Source: Neolentinus lepideus HHB14362 ss-1 (Eukaryota > Basidiomycota > Agaricomycetes > Gloeophyllales > Gloeophyllaceae). Taken from it: DNA of 64,000 bases. Below, one piece after another: positions 39,544 to 50,678 of the stretch. The notes beneath the pieces are model-generated. The model worked only from the letters and a program-made list of their open reading frames with translations, made no database searches and had not been told where the DNA came from. The stretch lies in contig KV425565.1 in NCBI GenBank assembly GCA_001632425.1, forward strand, positions 200,016 through 264,015, given 5' to 3'. Within the stretch, counting starts at the first letter, position 1. The number at the start of each line of letters is the position of its first letter. Position numbers and translations under genes: made by a program.

Positions 39544-42500
39544 AAACTTTTCCCTAATCAGGAAGAGACATAAATAGTTTATGTGCGTCCAATTTCACTA
39601 AGTCCGCTGAAACTGAGAGGCTGTTGTGCAATGCTTGTGTTGGGGATTATATATTATATATGTGGTATTTCATTATAACTCAATTACCTCTAATGCTAAA
39701 CGTGGGAGTCATTCCGTGTCTGCGCTCTCTCAGGTGAAGTTCACAGACCAGTGATAAAATCCCTATGGACTGTGGCTCAATAATGTTAAAACTTAAGAGC
39801 TTGTTGTGAGATATATCCCTGTCAGTTATCAAATTCCATCGCATCGCTGCTAGTGATACTGTCTCTGTACTATGATTTGTTTCATCCTTCAATCACGTTA
39901 ATCACTTTCACTGCAGCGGAAGCAACCACAGCGTCGATCGCCCGGCGTCGAGCAACATCGCAGGCTGAAGCTCGTCGAGGGGCTGCACGCTCATAGCCTG
40001 ATAATCCGGCTGTAGGTTCTTCACTGACTCGGCCCTAAGATCCGCCATTGATGGAGGTATGACTCTTGCATCCCATTAGTCCACGTCCAGCACTCTGACC
40101 GCTGACCTACGAGTAATCTGGAATTCCGGTATATCAAAGACCAGTCCGAGTTCCTATCAATGGTCGACCAAATGCACGGACCGGTTATGCTGCATCCAGT
40201 CTCTGATCTCGCTCATAACCACGCTCAGACCCGTACGATCTATCGGAGCTCTCGCAAACACTCACTAGAGCTTGAGGGGCCAGTCGTACCAAGACTCAGG
40301 TCCTGAATCCCACTTTGCGAGGCCCTCTGGCCGTGAGGATAGCCCACCGAGTCCGGAGTCGAGCATCAGCTGGACCGGGCTACCCACACGTGTTGTACAG
40401 AACATCACAGATAGCTAGGATTTCGCCTTCTTCCGTCAAGGCACGGGGGAGGGAGCAGATGAACCGCATGCACGGGGTAATGTCCGAGATACGCTATTGC
40501 AATCGCAAAAGACATCTGGAACTTTGTCTAAGCCCGAGATTTCGCGCCTAGGAGAGGGGAGATACGGTTCCCCCAACCCGTGTGACGTGTCCTCTCGCTG
40601 ATATGAATCAATCCCGATCTTCAGATGCTTCCTTTGTGCCTGTGGCAAAAGAGAGCTCTTGGTTCTTGGAACTCACGAGAATTTAGGGACGAGAGAGATG
40701 AGTCAGCTGGTGCGTTTGTTCCGTCCAATTCGTCATTTCTGACGCGGTAGAATCTGTCACATCCTACTCGGTCTGATACTCGTTCGGGTGAGACATACCT
40801 TGAAGCCGGTGCGTTCATCCAATCCTTTGGGAAGAGATGGGTATTCAATGGACCGGAGAAGCGTCGGAAATGATTGTACCGATCTTCCTCTAGTTACATT
40901 AGGCCCAGCAACACATCCCGCGCGCCGATTGCTCCGCTTCAACTGCTCCTGTCTTCCCTCTCGCAGGTATCTGCATATGTCTTACAGGACTGAGCATGGA
41001 ATCTAATATTTTCTGAACTCTAAAGTGTAAGTCCATCCTTCGTTCTCGTGCTTCTAACATATATACTTAGGCCACACATGTGCCTAGAAGTGAAGATCAA
41101 TAATAGTCCAAGGACTCATTGGTTGCGTCACAATGGACCTGCTATGAATCACCAGATTGAATGCGATTATAGATTCGACGTCACGACGAAGCGTTGACAG
41201 CATCCGTCCGTGTCATCCGAGGCGACCAACCCTTGCACGCGCTCGAGGGCATACGATGTGAGCGACTTTCAGACCACTGCTACCTATTTGGACTTCGTGG
41301 ATAAGGACCAACTTCCGGGTGAGTAGGAATCCTCAAGAAGAGGTGAAATCTTCTCGAGGCGCGAGTACTGTTTCCATCACTGCAGTGTCCTTCGGTGCTG
41401 ACGATCATTGAATTATTGGGAATTACTCAACGCAAACATGACCACACAGGATCGGATCACTGGAGGCAAGATATTACGGCCGGTCAATGCCGCTGTTCAT
41501 TTGACTGTTGCGGAAAGAGAAGCCTGGACTAACAAGGCACTTGAGGACTAGGAGAAGAGCCAGCGACTAGTCTGGGTACTATCAGGCCCGACTCCACGGG
41601 CGGCTCTCTCTCCGTCTGAACTCAACTCGCAGGCCATGGTATCCCGATGTCCTCGGCTTCGGTATCGCTAATATTCTGCAACTCCCATGGCCTCCAGCGG
41701 GCTATTGAGTCTGTTTCATAGGACTCGGTGCCGCTCCCGTTTGTGGCAGTCGCCAGCCCGACCAGCGACTTGAATCCGATGTTATGACGAAGCGGTTATC
41801 TGTTTAAGCGTTATATGAGTTTAAAATCCTCTGATCGTATTCTGGAGCTGTAGCGCATTTCTGGGCAAAGTAGACCGGCGGCATGAGGCCACTTTGCACC
41901 TGCTAAAGGTCTCAAGGACCTAGAGATCAACGCCACAAGAACGAGGGCGTTCGAGGCGAGTTGCATACATCTGCGTCGGTCCCATCGGACTAACCAAGGT
42001 GGGGAACAAGGCAGACTCTTGTTCAGTCATGTAATGTCTGTTCGTGTGTGCTTGTAATGTGGCGCATAGATGTATTAATATCCGAGGACGGCGGGGGAGC
42101 GCAAGGTATCCAAGGACAAATGTTCATCGATGGAAGGTTGCTTGTAATTACAGCGGAGCTCTCCCTACGCGTCTTGTGTCTCGTGCTCGACATTGAACGG
42201 AAGTGGCCACACAACTAGTGCGACACAGTCGAACCGGAGATGAACCGGGCAGCGGCCGCAGCGTCCAAGGGGTCTCGGGCTACCGCACCGACCTTCCGGG
42301 AGAGCGGCTAAAATTTGCCTTTTGGCACCTGTCTTGTCGTTACCAACGGTTGTTTTGTTTCACGGACTGCCTGCTAGATGCTCCGCGCCGGCCTGACAGC
42401 ATGATATGAAGACGACAGACGACTTCACAGCCTCAGAAAACAAGTTCCGCGGTCTTCTTTTCATCTCCGTCGGTCGCGGTAAATAGTCGTTTCCAAATCA

Positions 42501-43056
42501 TGAGTGCGAAAGTCTCTGTGAAGCCTCAGCGCTGGGATATGGAGTTGCAACGCCAGGGAAAGCTGTGTACATTTGTCGGAACGAATATCCGACCCCTTCC
42601 ATTTCCCTTTATTCTTCGGAGTGGATGACGGTGGGCGGTGGATGACGGTGGTCGAAACAAAGGGGCAACGTACGTGAAGCTCGGCACGGTATCTCAATCG
42701 ATCTAATCGTCGCAACCGCGACCAATCTGAATCGGCACGGTGCCCAAGCAAAGAGGCAGGCTGCGGTTGCATGCCCTTATCATTCGGAATCGTTCTGCTC
42801 CAGTGTCTTGCTCTTTCTAACCTCGTATAACTCTGGCTCACAGCACAACCGGACTCATGGCCAGTTTTCGCGTCTTCTTCCGTTCATACGTGTGTCTGAT
42901 CAAGATCGATATTGATTCCGATCCAAACTGAAAAGCGAGGGCCTTGTTCCGTGCAGCGCTGTGGCTCCCGAATCTCGTGGCCTGGTGATCTGGCTGATCT
43001 GGCGTGGCTTGTGTCTCTGTGGCTGGTAATACATATTGATCCCGGCAACCGTGCAG

Positions 43057-43063
43057 TATAAAG
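43057..43063 (+). promoter_or_regulatory. TATA box of the Cys-rich gene
   Basis: TATAAAG in the context GTGCAGTATAAAGG, about 240 bp upstream of the start codon and followed by a pyrimidine-rich leader. The same GTGCAGTATAAA string precedes the gene at 53393. Confidence 0.5.
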
Positions 43064-43304
43064 GCTATCGGGACGGAGCACGCTTACAGCCCCTGTCTTT
43101 GTCTTTCCGTCCTCCGAGACTCCGAGCCTTTGCTCCTCACCCATTTCAGCGCTCATCCAGCTCCGCTGCTTAGTTATCCACTACCGCCTTTGCCCAGTCC
43201 GGACCCAGTTCTGGCTGAACTCCCGCTCCCTGCCATCTGACTCATCGTCACTGTCATCCGTAAAGCCTCTTCGCCATAACCACCAACTTGCCTCCAAACG
43301 CGCT

Positions 43305-44098
43305 ATGTGCAACCTCGAAACGTTAGTTTACTGTTCAATCTTCTCTCTACCCATGTCTTTGACACTGACGTCGATCACAGCGAAGGCACCAAGTATGGAT
43401 GCGGTGTAGGTCCTATTTCGATGCGGGCTTCTCTCGATTGTATGCTGACGTCACCCCTTGGGTCTGGTATCGGATGCTGTTGTTTGTAGCACTATGTCGT
43501 GGTGAGCCCCCTCGGTGCGCTGTATGGCGTGGTACAATGGTCTTACGTTGACTCCCTGCAGACGCGCAAAGTACGGAAACTTGATTGTGGCAACCAATAC
43601 TGCATACATTCGATCAGACATCCGAATCCGTGTCCGAACTGTCAATGTGACAGGGTACGTATCTTTTTGCTTGCTACTATTTCTGCATCAGAGCATCTGC
43701 GTTTGCATTGAGATGGGTCGTTTGGGGTGGTCGCATGGCTGGGGATGATCCACGCATGATCAGCCTCCTTCAAGATCCAATACATTCGTCAGCGCTGGGT
43801 CATCTCTGTTGTGTGTCCCACCCCAGGCGTCTCTGGCGCGCCCGAGCCCCGGTCCGGGGCCTCGGCGGCTTGAATCCAGAGTGGCTGTGACCACTTCGAT
43901 TCTGATACACGCTCATTGGCTGGTATGGTCCGTCCTCCCGTCTTACGCTTACAAACTCGTGTGATGCTCGTGCCGTCAGCTAATTTCGGTTCCACTTTGC
44001 AGTACTATGGCCCCGACGCAAAAGAAACTGTGACCAAGACTACCACAGACTACTGCTCCGAGTGCCACTACTGGTATCGTGGTGCTGGAAAGCGATAG
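43305..44098 (+). CDS. Small Cys-rich (probable zinc-binding) protein, 80 aa
   Basis: Five exons encode only 80 residues: MCNLET, EGTKYGCG, HYVV, then TRKVRKLDCGNQYC and HPNPCPNCQCDR, then YYGPDAKETVTK and TTDYCSECHYWYRGAGKR. Every junction keeps the frame; the last intron is long (about 340 nt). Nine Cys and four His form CxxC-like pairs (PCPNCQC; CSEC), which suggests one or two bound zinc ions. No signal peptide, so intracellular. I know similar short proteins as common in Agaricomycetes but with no assigned function. It has its own TATA box and a long 5' leader. Confidence 0.78.
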
Positions 44099-44600
44099 CA
44101 GACGCCACCTCTTCATCTTGTTCATGACTGTCTACTATGATTCCCCTTGTATCATCCTCTCATATCCCTCTTATTCGCCTTTCTGTGATCATAATCATAA
44201 TTTTCTTCTCAAACTATTATTTCTCTTCTTCGATTTCGTCCGTTTTCCTTTACTCCCTTTCATCTTTACGTCCGCACCGCACCGCACGAATGCTCCACGA
44301 CACCCTTCAATGACTCGACCAATCTATCACGTATCGCCTCAAGACTCGTTGTATTACATCGCTCATCGCTCGCTTACTGTGTAGCTCTCGCGCTTTGCAT
44401 GACTCCTGTATAGTATTTATATGGAGCGGTGAAGTTCTGGGGAAAGGGGAAAGGAAGGGGATGGTAGAGGTCGTAATGCCAGTACGCTGTACGTCATAGA
44501 AAAGTAATTGGTATAACGTATCGCGAAATTTTCGGTCTCCCGAGTAGTTTGTTTACTCTCAGCAGCAATAAACTTGTTCTCAATTATGCATGGCTGCAGC
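44099..44600. other. Convergent spacer
   Basis: This spacer lies between the stops of the Cys-rich gene and the DUF3632 gene. It is pyrimidine-rich on the plus strand at 44100-44280, which fits a 3' untranslated region. No gene is supported. Confidence 0.4.
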
Positions 44601-45425
44601 CTATTGTGTGGTTTCCTTCTCTACCTTATTCATTGTTTCGAGAGCCTGCTTCGCCATATCCCTTGTGTTTCCTGATACATCCGTATTTTGAGAAATGATG
44701 TCCAGTCTGTCTTTCCATAGATACCAGCGTTCTTTGCAAAACCCTTTCTTCCCCTTCCATAGAGCACCTCCTCTGCCTGGGTTCCCGTACTCCTCATCGC
44801 TCGTGTAAATCGGTCTCCCGAGGTATAGGAACCACATGGCAGCGCCTGGGACGAGCCTGTCTAGTTCCGCAGGGGACACGCCTTCTTCCTCCAAGACAGG
44901 CCTGGCTCCCCATATGGCATAAAGCAGGAAGGACATGACGCCCGCATACGTGAGGCGGGCGGCGAAAGCATTGAGATTCGTCCATGCTTCTACGGGCATC
45001 CCGAGATCGAGGGCACTCTCGCCATCGCTAGGCGCGAGGTTCCAACACTCGCGGACGCTGGGTCCGAAAATAACGAGATTCGTCCAGAGCTTCCCGCCAT
45101 TCCACAACCAATCATTGGGGGCGACCACCGGCGTTGGCGGGTCTTCGCGTGTTTTCAGCGCACCCATCAGGTCCACCAGTTTGACGTGTGCGCTGGCGTT
45201 AATGTAAGGCGTGTTTTTAGCAACTTCGAGAATCGAGTTCCAGAGAGACCATAGCTGGATCTCGGCACAGTTGGGAGAATCAACGTCGCCCGCAGTATAA
45301 GCCCTCTCAATAGGTTCTGCGAGTTTGGAAACGGTGCTCGAGAGGTCTGCTTTTTGGTCGATATAGAGTCGGATGGCTTGGATGGCTACCAGGTTATCCA
45401 TCGTGATAGCTGAGAATAGGGGCAC
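44601..45425 (-). CDS. DUF3632-like protein, single exon
   Basis: Intronless gene of 274 residues, rare in this intron-dense window. It resembles the fungal DUF3632 family of unknown function, helical and soluble. Recognisable stretches are AEIQLWSLWNSILEVAKNTP, WLWNGGKLWTNLVIFGPSVR, EAWTNLNAFAARLTYAGV and AMWFLYLGRPIY. The end is a charged helix, KQALETMNKVEKETTQ. The start could be MPLFSAITMDN or the inner Met of MDNLVAIQ. It is divergent from the Tlg2 gene with a 340-bp shared spacer. Such families expand in fungi and often vary between strains; here only one copy is seen. Confidence 0.75.
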   Translation of the reverse strand: MPLFSAITMDNLVAIQAIRLYIDQKADLSSTVSKLAEPIERAYTAGDVDSPNCAEIQLWSLWNSILEVAKNTPYINASAHVKLVDLMGALKTREDPPTPVVAPNDWLWNGGKLWTNLVIFGPSVRECWNLAPSDGESALDLGMPVEAWTNLNAFAARLTYAGVMSFLLYAIWGARPVLEEEGVSPAELDRLVPGAAMWFLYLGRPIYTSDEEYGNPGRGGALWKGKKGFCKERWYLWKDRLDIISQNTDVSGNTRDMAKQALETMNKVEKETTQ

Positions 45426-45765
45426 AGCTCTGCGTAAGATGTGATTCCACTGATATCATCGAAGAAAAAATCACGAGCGCGAACGGGCAGCCGGTGGCCG
45501 AATTACAGGCGCCACATATGGCCGTATGGGACATATGCATTCAATCGAACGGTACTAGCTCGATGATAGCGAAAGCCACAATATTGTGGCAAATTGTGGC
45601 AAGAACGTGGGTGATGAAATTACCCACGCTGTCGCTGCGCGTTCCCATTATTGTCCACAAGTACTCGGTCTTCAATGTCGAGTTAATTATTGTATTCGTC
45701 ACGCATGAACTAGCTCTCGTCTACTTTGTCTTGATCATCATTCAACATTACACTGTGCTGGCTAC
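45426..45765. promoter_or_regulatory. Divergent promoter region
   Basis: This 340-bp spacer lies between the DUF3632 gene (minus) and the Tlg2 gene (plus). A short direct repeat, ATTGTGGCAA, occurs twice at 45583-45601. No known site stands out. Confidence 0.4.
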
Positions 45766-47557
45766 ATGTCATATGCATATTCCCCAGCAACTCCGACGTC
45801 CTTTGAGCCGACAACCCGCTCGCGCACCCTCCTCTTCCGTTCCTACCGCGACTCCCTACCTCGGACTTCCGTCAAGGGCAAGGGCAGAGCGAGCTTTCAG
45901 TACGATGGAGACTCGTTTGTGGGTGACGATGAGCGACAGGGGTTGATCGGGAGTAGTGGTGCCAATGGAAACGAGCATGTAGCGTTGGATCTGGAGGGGG
46001 GAGGGGAGGGCCTGCCGCCAAAGTGGTGAGTTCCGGATTGCTTCGAACCATTCGTACAGGAGGTTTAGAATGCGATTTTTTCCGGTGTCAAGGGTGGATA
46101 TTTCAGACCACGTAGAAGAGGTTCTAGCGGATACGAAGCAGAAGAGTGAGTCGACCTTCTTTCTGTTGCCTTTTCCTTGTACTTGGGCATCTCCTGGAAT
46201 TCTCTTCACGCATGAGGTCCTATCTATCGCCCTAGTCGCGCAGAGGTTTTACGTCTTATCGGCACTTAGTGTTGCCCGCCTCATGTTAGCATCTTCTCCC
46301 GCCACCTCTTCTAGTCATGTCTGCCCGATCGTTCCTATACCTCCACTATCTTTTTCAAGTACCCTAGAATATGCACTAAGTACTCTCATGACACCCTTAG
46401 TCGCCGCCCTTGACAGGCTACATGCAAAACATGCCCTCCCAGGCTTCTCAGATCGCACGGCTGAGGAGCGCGAGATTGAAGCTCTCACAAATGAGATCAC
46501 CCGAGTGCGTTCGCTACTTCTCTCCTTGATTCACTCATTATCTAATCACCTCCCGCCCTATTCATCCATTCACTCATTTACTCCTCAATCTTGTCACCCC
46601 ACGAATAGAACTTCCGCACTGCGCAAACCCTCATCCAACGCATCACGGCTACTCCTTCCTCTTATCCTCCCAATGGAGGACAGCACTCCGAATCCCTCGC
46701 AGCGAAGAACGTGCAGAGAGGACTGGCCGCGAAGGTGCAGGAAATGAGCGGTGTGTTCAGGAAGAAGCAGCGAGTGTACATGGAAAGTGAGTGTACACGG
46801 ATGATCGATGTCACTATATTCTCGTTCTTCAATATATATCCCGAGCTGTGTCATACCGATGAGGTTGGATGCTGACTTCTACTCTGTGTGATCCCTCAGA
46901 ACTCCAGGGCCATGCCATCAAGAACCAAGATCTCCTGATTGCCTCGGGCACGATATCTCCTCCCTTGAAGGGCCAGGAAGCCATGCACTCGTTGGATGAG
47001 GACGTTCAGGCCAGCGCAGTCGCTGTACGTGCTACTTTATCTTTCATTTCGCCTACTTCTTCACCTATTTGTATGACTTTGGTTATACAGCAAATCGGGC
47101 AAGACCCCTCCCTTGCTACGCGCACTCGCGAACTACATCAACTCGCTGACAGCATCGCCGAGCTCGCAGACCTTTTCAAGGACCTCTCTGCACTCGTCAT
47201 CGACCAGGGGACACTTCTCGATTCTGTAGAATATAACATCGAACTGGTAGCGACGAGGGTGGAGGAGGGTGCGCGGGAGTTGCAGGTTGCAACGAGGTAA
47301 GCAATCTCTGACTAGATTTCATTTCTTAGTTTGCGGGATGGTGCTGATGCAAACTGGGGATATCTAGATATCAGAAGAACACTGGAAAACGGAAGTGCAT
47401 CTTCCTGCTACTGCTCATTATCGTACTGCTCATTGTGGCGCTCATTGTCAAGCCGAAGCGGCACCACAGCTCGCCTCCCTTACCGACCCCAGTGGTGTCC
47501 ATTGTTCCAGAGGATGTGGTGACCAAACCGAGTGCGCTCAGCTCTGGTGTGAGGTAA
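45766..47557 (+). CDS. TLG2: Qa-SNARE of the Tlg2 / syntaxin-16 type
   Basis: t-SNARE of about 370 residues for endosome-to-Golgi fusion. The N-terminus has TRSRTLLFRSYRDS, typical of Tlg2, followed by PPKWVDISDHVEEVLADTK. Helices of the regulatory domain include EREIEALTNEITR and VQRGLAAKVQEMSGVFRKKQ. The SNARE core spans about residues 245-305 (ELHQLADSIAELADLFKDLS, ALVIDQGTLLDSVEYNIE), with the zero-layer Gln in VIDQG. A basic stretch and one C-terminal helix follow (FLLLLIIVLLIVALIV), then an unusual tail of about 35 residues after the anchor, Pro/Ser-rich; Tlg2 proteins often have such a tail. Five introns. An open frame at 46070-46747 only reads through two of these introns. Confidence 0.9.
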
Positions 47558-47704
47558 CGAAGCATTGAATGGACACGGATTGTAACTTATTGGTTCTTGT
47601 ATAATTGAGTACAGATTTACCGGATCTTATACCAGGTACATATTACAATAATAGAGGTGGAGTGCGGACCACAACCACTAGCAAAGGGCCATTAATGCTT
47701 GGAC
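47558..47704. other. Convergent spacer
   Basis: Short spacer between two stop codons. Nothing else is seen. Confidence 0.4.
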
Positions 47705-50142
47705 TCACTTCCGTTCAATCGTCGTTCCATCGGGCATTTCCACGAGTATCATGAAGCGCTCAATCAAGTCTTCGAACTGTCGCGAACGCTTCCGCTCGTC
47801 CTCGCGGAACAGTCCCTTGTATTCCTCCACCATGTCGAGACGAACGATCAAAGATCCTTCCCAGTGGAAAAACTGTTTACGCCGCTCTTTTTCCTTTGAT
47901 ATCCAGCCCTGTTCACGGTTACTTTGGTTTGCCCTGGCTTTCCACCTCCTCTCCTCAAGGAACGATAGAAAGCTCTTTCCCCTTGTACGTTGCGCCTCTT
48001 GAAATGCCTCGGCTCGTTCTCTCTGGCTTCTGTGGAATTTTTTCACCCTGTCCCTTTGAGAGGCAGTGAACTCGCCGGCACATGCGGCTCTGTGCAACTC
48101 CCATTCGTCACATCTAGCAGCCTGTTCTATCGTAAATCTTTGCTGCCGAATCATCTCATTGAGAATGAATTCTTGTTGGCGCCGCTTCATTCCCTCTTGA
48201 AAAGCGTGTTCCATCTCGTCTTGTGATTCCTGAAACATCCGCTCCCATCGGCGTCCGTGATCGATTTTGTTCTAAAGCATGATCAACGATCTACTAGCAG
48301 GCTGCTACTAGCTGTCTATCCTCACCTTGCGGTCCGTAATATTATCATAAGGTGTGGGCAAAGGTCGATTGATGTGGGTTTCAGCGGCTAGATTTTGAAT
48401 CCCCTATCAGGGAGAATGCTCAGGTCGCTTAATTATTTGGGACAGACAAAGCACAAGGCTCACTATTCCTGCGACTGGAGACATACATTCGCACCAATCA
48501 AGACTCTGGGGGATTACTACCGGGGGTTGTGACACTGATATGGGAGTGAACTGACGGTGAAGCGCATATCTTGGAGCTCGAGTGGCCTTCTCGTACAGAG
48601 GTGACGGAGGTCGACACGGCACTGGTATCGGTCCAGGGAGCCCTAACCTGCCAACATATTCTCGCTCTTTATTACTGAATGCCACCATTTCCGTCAATCG
48701 CTTGTGTTTCAACCATTCCTCCTGACGCTCAATAACCCTATTGATGATAGCCTGTGCAGTCTCAACCAATGCGTCCTGGGCATCTGCAATAGTGAGATAT
48801 ACTGCATCGATCGACGAATCCGAGGCATCGAACGTGCTCGCCCACTCTGTAATTGCCTCGTCAAAGAGTTGTATGCAGACAGCTTCCGTCGCCGCTCGTG
48901 TCCTTTGCACAGCTTCGAATCTTTCGTCATAGCCAAGCATTTCCTGCTGAAATGCTGCTTCCAAACCCTCGTTGATCTTCTGGAAGGTTTGACGCCTGGT
49001 CTCCTCTGATGCGTCGAGTTCGCCCTGCTTGCAGCTCCAACGCCATTGCCTCTCGTTCTCTTCCTGGAGGAAACTTGCCTGGCGCTGTGCTTGATTTTGG
49101 CTAAATTGCTTCTCGACAAAGACCAGCACGTCGTTTCTAGTGTTTGAAGTGCTCTCACTGTCAACCGGATGTTCTTCTACGAGAGAATTGTGGCCGCTAG
49201 GGACGTCGGGCGTGTGGTAGCTGGTCGTTGATGGGGTTCGAGGGGCCTCATCAGACACGTCATCAGGACTCAGAGGCACTCGGATTATCTCTGGTTGATA
49301 ATCCTCCAGGGGAATGGGTATAATACACGAGGTTTGGACTGGGGACGATGGGAGCGATGCCTCTGGTCCTTGCAATGGCATGGTCACGGAACCTGTGTCT
49401 TCAGATACAGCGGATGACTTCTCATGTAATTGATAGTCTCCGATCTTCCAAAGTAAGAAGCAATGAATAGTAGCGATGACGAAAATACTAACTAGCTTCT
49501 GGACTCGCTGATCTCTTTCCTTCTGCAGAGCCTCAAATTGAACGTGGAATGACTCTACCCATGGCCTCAGGATCGTGTTGAACTGTTCTTCCAAGTCCTC
49601 CTTGAGCTTGTCACAGGACACTTTCCTATACTGTTGCTCTTGCTGGATGATGGGTCGTCGGCATTCCAGGAAGCAGTCCGATCGCATCTGTTGTGTCTTC
49701 AACTCTTGCATGACCATGCTCGAGAATGACTTCATCTTCTCTTCGAATACGGCTTTCACCACCTCGTCCTGCTGGAATTCACGCTCTTGGGATTCTTGGT
49801 CCTCTTCAAAGGCCTTCTTGCGAGCGTTGACGCTGATGGTCTGGGAATCCTGGATGCTGTAAATGAATTCACGAAACACTTGTCTTCGAGATTGGTCTCC
49901 TGCATCGTTATCAAGCTCGGCCTGCAACGTTTGGTGACGATGCCGACGCAGGCTTTCCTGGAAGGCCTCTGCGCGTCGGCGTTCTGACCTGGAGAACTGG
50001 TCTCGTAATGCTCCTTCATCCGAGATACCAGCAGACTTTGGTTCGGAAAAGAATATCGCCAGTAGAAAGCGTCTTCTGAGGTTTGGAATGGTTTAGCTAC
50101 GGATGTGAACCATCGTATACAACAATGCTCGCACCTGGTCAT
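47705..50142 (-). CDS. Long coiled-coil protein with Phe-spaced repeats
   Basis: Unknown protein of about 725 residues. Start MTRRRFLLAIFFSEPKSAG follows the first intron (GTGCGAG to CCTCAG, about 50.08-50.14 kb). Then come stretches in which Phe recurs every 11 or so residues within Arg/Glu/Gln helices: QFSRSERRRAEAFQESLR, FEEDQESQEREFQQDE, FLQEENERQWRW, FQEGMKRRQQEF. The middle is Pro/Ser/Thr-rich (PRTPSTTSYHTPDVPSG). Exons join across 48.41-48.47 kb (PVAGI to GIQNLAAETH) and 48.26-48.33 kb (DRKNKIDHGRRW), so the frames at 47705-48238 and 48407-49927 are one gene. An apparent hydrophobic stretch (VSIFVIATIHCFLLWK, 49445-49492) exactly fills a 48-nt GTTAGT-AAG interval and may be an intron. 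Basidiomycetes carry many such Phe-periodic coiled coils, with unknown role. Confidence 0.65.
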
Positions 50143-50678
50143 ACTGTCGCACGTACTCCGGTCGAACAGAACGACATAAGCGACCGATCTCAAGGCTCAG
50201 CGTTTAGAACCAGTGTGCTCAATCATATGCAATGCATATGGTCTGCCTGCACCGAAGCACGAGTGGCCTATTTATGTCGGTTTGACGTTATGTAAATATT
50301 CGGGCGCCAAATGTAACGTAGGATCCTGCGTTGTGAAGGAATCCGGACTCTTGCGTTGTCTTGAGTCGGCACGATGCACAAGAGCATGTAACCACGTTCG
50401 ACGTTGTGAACGAGTGTATGGCAGGAGGATCCAGGGATTTACTCATGCACAACTTGAAGTTGTTGGAACTTGCAAGCCAATTCCCACTTACCAATCAAGA
50501 TTGTCCAGAGAAACCCGTCATACCGGCATAGATTTCACGATTCTCTAATAGAACAGTGAGAGCTAAGAAAGGCGACATATTACTGAAATCGATTCACCAG
50601 ACATGTTCCGCGAGTCTCATCAATGAACTTCATCTACAAATAAAGTTGCTGAAATCGCTATTTGCACTACCACCTGCA
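50143..50678. other. Intergenic region
   Basis: Spacer between the coiled-coil gene start and the NAR1 stop. An upstream exon of the coiled-coil gene could lie at its left edge. No other gene is supported. Confidence 0.4.

Larger units (their letters stand above)
38453..43304. other. Gene-free block, 4.85 kb
   Basis: The largest stretch without a supported gene. It holds the MscS-type promoter at its left end, a 545-bp inverted-repeat element (38999-39543), AT-rich tracts around 39130 and 39650, then about 3 kb (39.9-42.9 kb) with dense stops in all frames. Some short stretches read as protein-like fragments, which suggests decayed genes or transposons, but none can be named. The right end holds the promoter of the Cys-rich protein. 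Confidence 0.5.

Noticed and set aside
42461..42841. 126-residue minus-strand frame
   Set aside because: Composition is basic and random-like, with a short local repeat (GGATGACGGTGG twice at 42624-42653); no family and no splice support.
46070..46747. 225-residue open frame
   Set aside because: Reads through two introns of the Tlg2 gene; only 46070-46145, 46406-46503 and the part after 46610 are coding, and the last is in another frame.
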